DNA of 64,000 nucleotides, taken from NCBI RefSeq assembly GCF_964246085.1, contig NZ_CAXTPD010000017.1; one strand, written 5' to 3'. The notes beneath the pieces were generated by a model. The model was not told the origin of the DNA. It saw only the letters and a program-made list of their open reading frames with translations, and did no database searches. The DNA is from Brotaphodocola sp003480315 (lineage in GTDB: Bacteria > Bacillota > Clostridia > Lachnospirales > Lachnospiraceae). The first letter of the stretch is position 1. Each line of letters opens with the position of its first letter. Positions 57,500 through 64,000 of the stretch are shown here, piece by piece. Both the position numbers and the translations under genes were made by a program.

Positions 57500-59590
57500 T
57501 TATTTTTTCTTCGGCAGTTCAATGCGGTAGTTGACATATTTCCCGCCCGTATCAGCCAATACGATAGTTCCGTCGTAGGTTTTGCCCGTCTTTGTGGAAT
57601 AGAGCTTTTTCACATTTACCTTGCCGGATTTTAAGAGTGCAGCGGCAATTTTGGGGGTAAAGGTTACTTTTCGTTCTTCAAAGAAACGGTCATTTTTCCA
57701 CATGGTAAAGATACATTCTTTATTGCTGCAATAGTAGTTTTTCTTTCCCTCATAGACAGGAGAACCGCAGCGGGGGCAGCTTCCCAATGCTTCCCGTTCC
57801 GGCTTGAACATCTGCGCTTTATCATCAGAAAGAAACGGATAGGTCTTTACCAGTTCTCGCGCCATATCCTCGATACCCTCCATAAATGCGGCGGGTTCTG
57901 CCTTGCCTTTTGCAATCTGCGTCAGATTGTTTTCCCATTCTGCGGTAAGCTGCGGACTTGTCAAGGTGTCCGGCAGGACGCACACAAGGTTGATACCGTC
58001 CTTTGTGGGAAGTAGCTGCTTGCCTTTTCGCTCCACAAAGCCGCCCTTTACCAGTTTTTCAATGACGGCGGCGCGGGTGGCGGGAGTTCCAAGCCCTTTG
58101 CGTTCTGCGTCCGGGTCGGTGTCCTCGCTTCCGGCGCGCTCCATAGCAGAGAGCAGCGACGCTTCGTTGTGGGGTTTTGGCGGTGTTGTGTCATGCTCCG
58201 TTACCGTTGCCGCCGGATTTTCAAAGGTCTGTCCCTCGGTAAATGGCGGCAGGGTCTTTTCTGTGTCGCTGTCTGCGTCGTCCGTTTCGGGCTTGTTCTT
58301 TAAGGCTGCCCTGTATTTTCGGTCAATCTCTTTCCAACCCTCACAAAGAATGGTCTTGCCCCTTGCGGTAAAGGACTGTCCAGCACATTCAAAAACTGCT
58401 GTAACCGCTTCAAAGGTATGCGGTGCAGCGGTCGCCATAAGTAAACGCGCCCCGGCAAGAGTAAGGATATTCCTTTCGCTTTCTGGCAACGCGGCAAGGT
58501 CGGTCTTTGCAAGCTCCATAGTCGGGATAATAGCATGGTGGTCTGATACCTTTTTACTGTTCAGCACCTTTCCAAGTTCCGGCGTGAAGTCTTTTCCCGC
58601 CATAAAAGGAAATTTCCCACAAAGCAGTTTGATAATGCCCGCCGCTGTGTTGCCCATGTCGTCCGTCAAATAGCTGCTGTCTGTTCTCGGATAAGTAAGA
58701 AGTCTTTTTTCATACAGGGTTTGTGCAAGGTCAAGGGTCTGTTTTGCTGTATATCCGAACAGGCGGTTTGCTTCCCTCTGTAAAGAAGTAAGGTCAAAGA
58801 GCTTCGGCGGGGCTGCGGTCTTTTTCTCTTTCACAAGGGAAGTACAGACTGCCCGCAACGCTTCGCAAGTCGTTTTTAATGCGTCGGCTTCTTCCTTATC
58901 TGAAATTCTTTCACTTGCAGCTTCCGCGCCGGATAAGACAAGGCGCACATGGTAGTATTTTTCTTTCTTGAATGTGGTAATCGCTGCGTCCCGGTCAACA
59001 AGCATTTTTAAGGTCGGGGTTTGTACGCGTCCCACGTTCAAGGTATGGTTATAAAGGACAGAGAAAAGACGGGTGGCGTTGATACCGATAAGCCAGTCAG
59101 CCTTTGCCCTGCACAATGCGGAAGCAAAAAGCGCGTCGTATTCCTCGCCGTTCTTCAGACGGGAAAAGCCCTCTTTGATTGCGCTGTCCTCCATAGAGGA
59201 AATCCAAAGGCGGCGCATAGGTTTCTTGCAGCCCGCCATTTCATAAACAAAACGGAAAATGAGTTCTCCCTCGCGCCCTGCGTCGCAGGCATTGACGACT
59301 TCGGAAACATCTGCCCGGTGTATAAGCTCCTTTAAGGTCTTGAATTGCTTTTCCTTGTCAGCCGCAACGGTGTATTTCCATTCCTGCGGCAAAATCGGTA
59401 AGCTGTCATAGCTCCACTTTTTATACTGCTCCCCGTAGGCGGCAGCTTCCGCAAGCCCTACCAAATGTCCCACGCACCAAGAAACGATATAGCCGCTTCC
59501 TGTGAGAAATCCGTCTTTCTTTTCCTTTGCCCCAAGTACGGCAGCGATTGTCTGCGCCACACTGGGCTTTTCTGCGATAACTAAAATCAA
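57500..59590 (-). CDS. topB: DNA topoisomerase III
   Basis: A 696-residue type IA topoisomerase. Toprim domain (ILVIAEKPSVAQTIAAVLGA, CDAGREGELIFR), catalytic Tyr in LLTYPRTDSSYL (about residue 310) and a C-terminal zinc-ribbon (GSCPRCGSPVYEGKKNYYCS). Conjugative elements use such enzymes, like TraE of RP4, to untangle DNA during transfer. It is in the same transcription unit as the downstream-encoded conjugation genes. Confidence 0.93.
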   Translation of the reverse strand: MILVIAEKPSVAQTIAAVLGAKEKKDGFLTGSGYIVSWCVGHLVGLAEAAAYGEQYKKWSYDSLPILPQEWKYTVAADKEKQFKTLKELIHRADVSEVVNACDAGREGELIFRFVYEMAGCKKPMRRLWISSMEDSAIKEGFSRLKNGEEYDALFASALCRAKADWLIGINATRLFSVLYNHTLNVGRVQTPTLKMLVDRDAAITTFKKEKYYHVRLVLSGAEAASERISDKEEADALKTTCEALRAVCTSLVKEKKTAAPPKLFDLTSLQREANRLFGYTAKQTLDLAQTLYEKRLLTYPRTDSSYLTDDMGNTAAGIIKLLCGKFPFMAGKDFTPELGKVLNSKKVSDHHAIIPTMELAKTDLAALPESERNILTLAGARLLMATAAPHTFEAVTAVFECAGQSFTARGKTILCEGWKEIDRKYRAALKNKPETDDADSDTEKTLPPFTEGQTFENPAATVTEHDTTPPKPHNEASLLSAMERAGSEDTDPDAERKGLGTPATRAAVIEKLVKGGFVERKGKQLLPTKDGINLVCVLPDTLTSPQLTAEWENNLTQIAKGKAEPAAFMEGIEDMARELVKTYPFLSDDKAQMFKPEREALGSCPRCGSPVYEGKKNYYCSNKECIFTMWKNDRFFEERKVTFTPKIAAALLKSGKVNVKKLYSTKTGKTYDGTIVLADTGGKYVNYRIELPKKK

Positions 59591-59606
59591 ATATAAGTTC
59601 CTCCTT

Positions 59607-59795
59607 TCAGCGTTCCGGCTCGGTTTCTTTTTTCTTCTGTACCTGTTTCAGACAGTACCCCACACAAGGGGACTGCCCCTTGTAAGGACAGGAAGCGCAA
59701 GCCGGGGGATAAGGAACAGGCGGCGCATTATCACGCCGCCCGTCCGGTTTCTGTATCATCATCTTTTCAAAGGGATTGTCGGTAAACAGGGTCAT
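59607..59795 (-). CDS. Small Cys-rich ICE protein
   Basis: A 62-residue protein with a short Cys pattern (PACASCPYKGQSPCVGYCLK) and a basic C-terminus. It starts at an ATGA overlap with the DUF4366 gene. Members are found between DUF4366 and topB genes in Tn1549-like elements; function unknown, metal binding plausible. Confidence 0.65.
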   Translation of the reverse strand: MTLFTDNPFEKMMIQKPDGRRDNAPPVPYPPACASCPYKGQSPCVGYCLKQVQKKKETEPER

Positions 59796-60520
59796 AGGGT
59801 TTCTTCCTCCGTTTCTTTATCTTCGGGAGTTTCCCCGGTATCTGCTTCCGGCTCGTCCTCGTCGTAGTCCTCAAATTCAAAATCTTCAAGGTCGGTATCG
59901 CCCTTTACATTCTGCTTCGGCTTTAGAAACTTAAAGTAGTAGAACGCTGCGCCGCCACCAAGCAGGGCAAAGAGAACTAAGGCAAGCACCACACCGGGAT
60001 TGCCGCCTTTTTCTTTCGGTTCTTCCGGCTGCTCCGTTGGTGTTGGGGTGGGTTCTTTGCCTGTGCAGCCTGTCATGCTGGCAACACATACCGGGCAGGA
60101 CGTGTTTACCTTTCCGGCTTCGCATTTCTCCGTACAGTTACAGATTTCCGGCTTTTTGGCAGCTTCGCCGTTTTCGGTCAGTGCCATAAGGTCGGCTTCG
60201 TCTACTTGATTAAGGAAATGTACGGTCTGTTCGCCCTCGGCGGCGCGGTCAATGAGGATATAGAAATAGTTGCCGCTTTTGGTGGTAACAGTGATAAGCT
60301 GCTTATTGCCGCCGTAATCGTCAACCAGTGTTGCGTTTCCCTTTGGGGTAAGGGGCGGGGTTTCCTCTTTTTTCTCCACAATCACGCCGCTGTCATTAGT
60401 CGCGTCCCCGGCGGGCGGCTCTGTGGCTGCGCCCTGTGCATAGGCAGGGACAGAAAAACCGCCCATAAGGATAAGGGCGGCACAAAGGGCGGTCATGGTC
60501 TTTTTCAGTTTATTCTTCAT
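59792..60520 (-). CDS. DUF4366 / CD1107-type secreted conjugation protein
   Basis: A 242-residue protein with a signal peptide (MTALCAALILMGGFSVPAYA), an extracellular domain that includes LITVTTKSGNYFYILIDRAA and a Cys-rich part (ICNCTEKCEAGKVNTSCPVC), a Pro-rich linker, a C-terminal membrane helix (VVLALVLFALLGGGAAFYYF) and an acidic cytoplasmic tail. It belongs to the CD1107 family of mobile-element proteins. A cell-surface role in transfer is inferred. The start follows GGAGGAAAATGCAG. Confidence 0.85.
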   Translation of the reverse strand: MKNKLKKTMTALCAALILMGGFSVPAYAQGAATEPPAGDATNDSGVIVEKKEETPPLTPKGNATLVDDYGGNKQLITVTTKSGNYFYILIDRAAEGEQTVHFLNQVDEADLMALTENGEAAKKPEICNCTEKCEAGKVNTSCPVCVASMTGCTGKEPTPTPTEQPEEPKEKGGNPGVVLALVLFALLGGGAAFYYFKFLKPKQNVKGDTDLEDFEFEDYDEDEPEADTGETPEDKETEEETL

Positions 60521-60767
60521 CTGCATTTTCCTCCTGTTCGTTTTCTTCTGCGGGTGCGGCAGTCATGCCGGGAATACCGCCGCCGGACAGCATAGCATTA
60601 AGTTCCTGCGGGGTCAGACGCATAGCTCGTACAAGCTGCACGATTTCAAGGTTTTCCGCTTCGGTTTTCTGCGCTTCCAGTCCTTTTAACTTGTTCTGAT
60701 ACTCTGTGATTTTCTCGCGGGTCTTTGCGATTTCCTTATTGATACGTTCAATTTTGCTGTTTGCCAT
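60510..60767 (-). CDS. DUF4315 family protein
   Basis: An 85-residue coiled-coil protein (KIERINKEIAKTREKITEYQ, LEAQKTEAENLEIVQLVRAM, LTPQELNAMLSGGG) with an acidic tail. DUF4315 proteins lie between the CHAP peptidase and DUF4366 genes in ICEs; function unknown. It overlaps the DUF4366 gene start. Confidence 0.8.
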   Translation of the reverse strand: MANSKIERINKEIAKTREKITEYQNKLKGLEAQKTEAENLEIVQLVRAMRLTPQELNAMLSGGGIPGMTAAPAEENEQEENADEE

Positions 60768-60798
60768 AGGTCATTTCTCCTTTCTTTTTGGGGCTGCT

Positions 60799-62883
60799 TT
60801 ACCAGTTCATCAGCCCGTAGCCTTTGATACATTGATAGTTAAGGTCATAGCTCTTTATCTTGCAAGCGTCGCCGGAATTGCCCTCAACGGTATAGACGCG
60901 GCTGCCGTCCCTGCCAAGCACAAGCCCCACATGGTCGGCAACGCCGTCTAAATCCCAATCAAAAAAGATTGCGTCGCCCGGTGCGATATTCTCATAGCCG
61001 CGTGCGCCCCATTGTCCCCTTGACTGAAACCAAGGGACACCCTGCCATTCGCAGCCCGCAAATCGGGGTTCGCTTTTTCCGGCTTGATTGTAGCACCATG
61101 ATACAAAACAGGCGCACCATTCCACGCGGCTGTTAAAGCCGTACCAAGACCAGTAAGGGTAGCCGCCCACATTTCCGACTTGCTGCTTTGCAAGCTCCAT
61201 AAGCTCTTGATTTCCGGGGCGCGTACCGTTTACAAACTCCACGCCGCTTAAATCCTCGGACGGGCTTCCGTCGGGAGAACCGCCGCCAAAAATCAGCGGT
61301 TTGTTGCCGCTTGTTTCCAAATACACCCGGTACATTTCAAGCTGCTGTGGCGTAAGAAGTTCCTCCGCAAGCTCGGAAATCGGCTTGTTTGTCAGTTTCA
61401 CATTCAAGATGTAATACTCATAAGGGACTTCCTCGGTGGTGGTTTCCCCGGTTTCCGGGTCGGTGCTTGTTTCGGTGCGGTAGCGTATTTCCACTTCCTC
61501 GGTCAGCGTCAAGGTGTACTGCATGGAAAAGATACGTTCAAGCTCTGCCTGTGCGCTCTGCGGGGTGTAGCTCTGCAAGAGGGCGGTCAAGTAAGACGCT
61601 AATTCGTGGGGGTTATGCCCGATACTGTCAAGGTCATAGCGGTATTCATCATAGCCGGGGTGGGTGCTTTCGATATTGTCAATCTCACTTTGCAGCCCGT
61701 TTTCCAATGCGGCATAGTTGTTTTCAACTGCCACAAGGTCGCTGTCCTCGGACGTGTAGGACGTACCAAGCACCCCGTTAGTCAAGCCCGAAAACATAGC
61801 CCCGCAAGAGGACAGCCCTGCGGAAATCATGATAAAGAGAAGCAGCGCGGCAACTGTAATCAAAACACCCGCCGGGTGTCTTGCCGCAAATGCGGCGGCT
61901 TTCCTCGTTTCCTCGGCGGTTTTCTTCGCCGTCTTTCTTGTGGCTTCCGCTGCGGCTTTTGCCCCTCCTTTCTTTGCCGCCTTTGCATACTGGCGTTTTA
62001 TCTGCTGTTTCTGCATGAAACGGGAAAGAGGGTTAGAAGTAAGCTGCGGGTTGTCGTGCAGGGTTTTGTGATACTGGAAGTTGACGTTTGCCTTAAATGC
62101 TGCCTTTTCTGCCTTTGCCGCTTCCCGGTAAGGTTTCAGCTTATGGCTGCGGTAGCCCTGTTTTAACTTCCGCGCCCCGTATTTCGCGCCGCGCTCGGCA
62201 AGTTCCTCCGATTTATGCGCTCCCTCCACGCCGGAATTGTCCTTTTCAACGGAATGTATCTTGTTGTGGACGAAAATCCCCGCTTCCTGTGCAGGGCGGG
62301 ACAGCGGGTTTCCCTTTTTGCCGCCGGGTATCGGTTTTTCCTGTTCTTCAAAGTGAAGTCGGGTCTTTGCCTTTCCTGCGGCTTCCTCAAAGGTGCGCTC
62401 CTTAACCAGTTTCTTTTGTTTCGGGATAGCTGCCTTTGCCGCGTCCAGTCGGTCAGCGGCTTTGTTTGATTTCTCAATATAGCGTTCCAGTTCCGGGGCG
62501 GCAAGTTCTTCTTCGGTAAACTGCAAGCGGGAAGATGTTGTTTGTGCGGTGGCTTCCTCCTGTGCTTTATGTACCGCTTTTTTACTGGCTCTGCGGGTCT
62601 GTGCTGTTTCGATATGCTCCATGACGCGCTCTGCTGTGGCGGTGTCCCTTGCGGGGGCAACTCCCGGCGCGTGGGGTAACGGGGAAGTTTGGGACGTTAC
62701 ACCTTGAAGCTGCGTCCCGTCCTGCGCCGCTTGCTGCTCCGGCTGCTCCGGGGACTTTTGAAAATCCGCTTCCTGTTCCCGTTTACTGATACGCTCGGCG
62801 GTCTGCTGTGTTTCGTTTACCTCGATAAGCCCGTCGCGGGTCATTTTCTGCGTGATTTTATCGCGGGATTTATATTGCTTCAT
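60799..62883 (-). CDS. CD1108-type membrane protein with CHAP peptidoglycan hydrolase domain
   Basis: About 694 residues. A long basic, coiled-coil cytoplasmic part (RISKREQEADFQKSPEQPEQ ..) is followed by a membrane helix (GVLITVAALLLFIMISAGL, about residue 345), an extracellular domain and a C-terminal CHAP domain with catalytic Cys in VEWCACFVSWCYNQAGK and His in GVADHVGLVLGRDG. It probably opens the peptidoglycan locally for the transfer channel. The ATG at 62883 follows GAGGTGCAGACC. Confidence 0.9.
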   Translation of the reverse strand: MKQYKSRDKITQKMTRDGLIEVNETQQTAERISKREQEADFQKSPEQPEQQAAQDGTQLQGVTSQTSPLPHAPGVAPARDTATAERVMEHIETAQTRRASKKAVHKAQEEATAQTTSSRLQFTEEELAAPELERYIEKSNKAADRLDAAKAAIPKQKKLVKERTFEEAAGKAKTRLHFEEQEKPIPGGKKGNPLSRPAQEAGIFVHNKIHSVEKDNSGVEGAHKSEELAERGAKYGARKLKQGYRSHKLKPYREAAKAEKAAFKANVNFQYHKTLHDNPQLTSNPLSRFMQKQQIKRQYAKAAKKGGAKAAAEATRKTAKKTAEETRKAAAFAARHPAGVLITVAALLLFIMISAGLSSCGAMFSGLTNGVLGTSYTSEDSDLVAVENNYAALENGLQSEIDNIESTHPGYDEYRYDLDSIGHNPHELASYLTALLQSYTPQSAQAELERIFSMQYTLTLTEEVEIRYRTETSTDPETGETTTEEVPYEYYILNVKLTNKPISELAEELLTPQQLEMYRVYLETSGNKPLIFGGGSPDGSPSEDLSGVEFVNGTRPGNQELMELAKQQVGNVGGYPYWSWYGFNSRVEWCACFVSWCYNQAGKSEPRFAGCEWQGVPWFQSRGQWGARGYENIAPGDAIFFDWDLDGVADHVGLVLGRDGSRVYTVEGNSGDACKIKSYDLNYQCIKGYGLMNW

Positions 62884-62893
62884 GGTCTGCACC

Positions 62894-64000
62894 TCACTTT
62901 CCGCTTTCGGAAACTTCCTCCGGCTTCGTTGTCATTACCCGGTAAAGCTCGGTATCTTTCGGGAAGCGGTCTACAAAAGGCAGCACCACATTTCCATAGA
63001 AGATAAGCCCCTCGCCCGCTTCGGTGTGGGTAACATACTTCATCTGCTGCGGGGAAATGTTAAGCTGCTTTGCAAGGATAGTACGGTCGCCCTGCGCTTG
63101 ATTGAGCATGAGGACAAAATCACTGTTCTCAAAGATATTTTCCACCTCGCGGCTTGCCAAAAGGTCTTTGACGTTCTGCGTAATGGCTGTGGGGATACCG
63201 CCCCATTTACGAAAACGCTTCCAAATCTCCACGCTGTAAGCGGCGGTCTGTTCCTCTTTTAAGAGCAAGTGAAACTCGTCCATATAGTAGCGGGTGGATT
63301 TCTTTTCTGCCCGGTTTATCGTTACCCTGTTCCATGTCTGGTCTTGCACAATGAGCATACCTAACTTTTTAAGCTGCTTTCCAAGCTGCTTTATATCAAA
63401 GCAGACAAGGCGGTTAGAAAGTTCCACGTTGGTTCTGTGGTTGAATACGTTAAGGCTGCCGGAAACATACAGCTCCAATGCCGCCGCGATACGGGCAGCT
63501 TCCGGCTCCGGCTGTCTTAACAGCTCGTCGTAAAGGTCGCCCAAGATAGGCATTTTTGCCGGGTCGGGGTCTGCAAGGAACGGGCGGTACACATTTCTTA
63601 CAGCCCTGTCAATGACGGTCTTATCGACAGGCTGCAAACCCTCCTTGCCGCCAATGACAAGCTCGCAAAGGGAAAGGATAAAATCACTTTTCAGCGCAAG
63701 GGGGTTATCGTCCTCGCTGTAATTAAGGTTTATATCCATAGGGTTTACATACTGGGGCTTGCCGTCAATGCCCCTGCCCGTAGGGGAAAGACGTATCACT
63801 TGCCCGTTCAGACGCTGCACAAGGGAAAAATACTCGGCTTCCGGGTCGCAGATGATAATGTCGTCGTCAGTAATGAGGAAAGCATTTGTCATTTCCCTTT
63901 TGGCGGCGAAACTCTTACCGCTTCCCGGCGTTCCCAAGATAAGCCCGTTTGGGTTTTTGAGCTGCTTTCTGTCGCAGAGTATCATGTTGTTAGAAAGGGC
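62894..64000 (-). CDS. VirB4/TraE-type ATPase, C-terminal part (gene runs off the window)
   Basis: About 368 residues of the type IV secretion ATPase are visible, and the frame stays open to the window end. Walker A LILGTPGSGKSFAAKREM; then IIICDPEAEYFSLVQRLNGQ, Walker B YYMDEFHLLL, and FRKWGGIPTAITQNVKDLLA. It supplies energy for assembly of the transfer channel. The methionine at 63985 is an internal residue, since family members are about 800 residues long. Confidence 0.92.
   Translation of the reverse strand, partial: ALSNNMILCDRKQLKNPNGLILGTPGSGKSFAAKREMTNAFLITDDDIIICDPEAEYFSLVQRLNGQVIRLSPTGRGIDGKPQYVNPMDINLNYSEDDNPLALKSDFILSLCELVIGGKEGLQPVDKTVIDRAVRNVYRPFLADPDPAKMPILGDLYDELLRQPEPEAARIAAALELYVSGSLNVFNHRTNVELSNRLVCFDIKQLGKQLKKLGMLIVQDQTWNRVTINRAEKKSTRYYMDEFHLLLKEEQTAAYSVEIWKRFRKWGGIPTAITQNVKDLLASREVENIFENSDFVLMLNQAQGDRTILAKQLNISPQQMKYVTHTEAGEGLIFYGNVVLPFVDRFPKDTELYRVMTTKPEEVSESGK

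Larger units (their letters stand above)
43900..64000. mobile_element. ICE B, Tn1549/Tn916-like conjugative element (partial) inserted in cotJC
   Basis: It begins at the break in cotJC, next to a serine recombinase whose stop codon is about 17 bases away, and runs past the window end. It carries recombinase, sigma/HTH regulators, MobC, relaxase, antirestriction protein, topoisomerase III, DUF4366, DUF4315, CHAP peptidase and VirB4: a self-transmissible set. A 7-bp-arm palindrome (AACTTTTGATTAAAAGTT) at 43909-43926 lies at the end. Confidence 0.85.

Noticed and set aside
1..64000. CRISPR arrays
   Set aside because: The only tandem repeats are short iterons within replication genes; no spacer-repeat pattern or cas genes were found.

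Overview
The window comes from a spore-forming, low-to-mid GC Firmicute. Lachnospiraceae is the best guess: there is a cotJC spore-coat gene remnant, AGGAGG-type ribosome binding sites, a LicT/PTS system with a RAT site, and Tn1549/Tn4451-type mobile DNA throughout. It reads as two large integrative conjugative elements (ICEs) separated by about 11 kb of chromosome.

ICE A (1 to about 33,060; its left part is outside the window) carries a VirB6-like membrane protein, a small Maff2 membrane protein, the TraG/VirD4 coupling protein, PcfB, several accessory proteins, an antirepressor, an iteron-bearing replication protein and ParB/ParA. It ends beside the 3' end of the host 23S rRNA methyltransferase gene rlmD (rumA). 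Two smaller mobilizable elements (IMEs) sit inside ICE A conjugation genes. IME 1 (837-8676, 7,840 bp) splits maff2. IME 2 (9826-26664, 16,839 bp) splits traG. Both junctions can be read to the base: removing each element and one copy of a dinucleotide (GC, GG) restores an unbroken reading frame. Each IME carries its own large serine recombinase, TnpW-like protein, DnaC-like ATPase, replication initiator, Cys-rich VLP protein and relaxase. IME 2 also has a RelB/YafQ toxin-antitoxin pair, a MOBQ-type oriT, three sigma-factor-like proteins, and a two-component system with an ABC transporter of the peptide-antibiotic-resistance type.

The chromosomal block (33,087 to about 43,900) encodes RlmD, a ProX/YbaK-type deacylase, an aminopeptidase P, dihydrolipoyl dehydrogenase, a HAD phosphatase, tRNA-Pro(GGG), a LicT/GlcT antiterminator and a glucose/GlcNAc-type PTS transporter. 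A clear promoter, RAT antiterminator and terminator precede the PTS gene.

ICE B (about 43,900 to beyond 64,000) is inserted in cotJC. It has a serine recombinase at its end, a Tn916-like sigma/HTH regulatory pair, an XRE regulator facing a candidate 26-residue peptide gene, a KTR protein, a GntR/ABC-2 cassette, MobC and relaxase, a possible defence-type cargo gene, a large multi-domain antirestriction protein (ArdA-like, ArdC-like, YodL), topoisomerase III and conjugation proteins up to VirB4. A two-part inverted-repeat leader occurs twice, in opposite orientation, before mobC and before the antirestriction gene.

The genes work as nested mobility modules: the IMEs probably use ICE-encoded transfer machinery, yet they interrupt essential ICE transfer genes until they excise.
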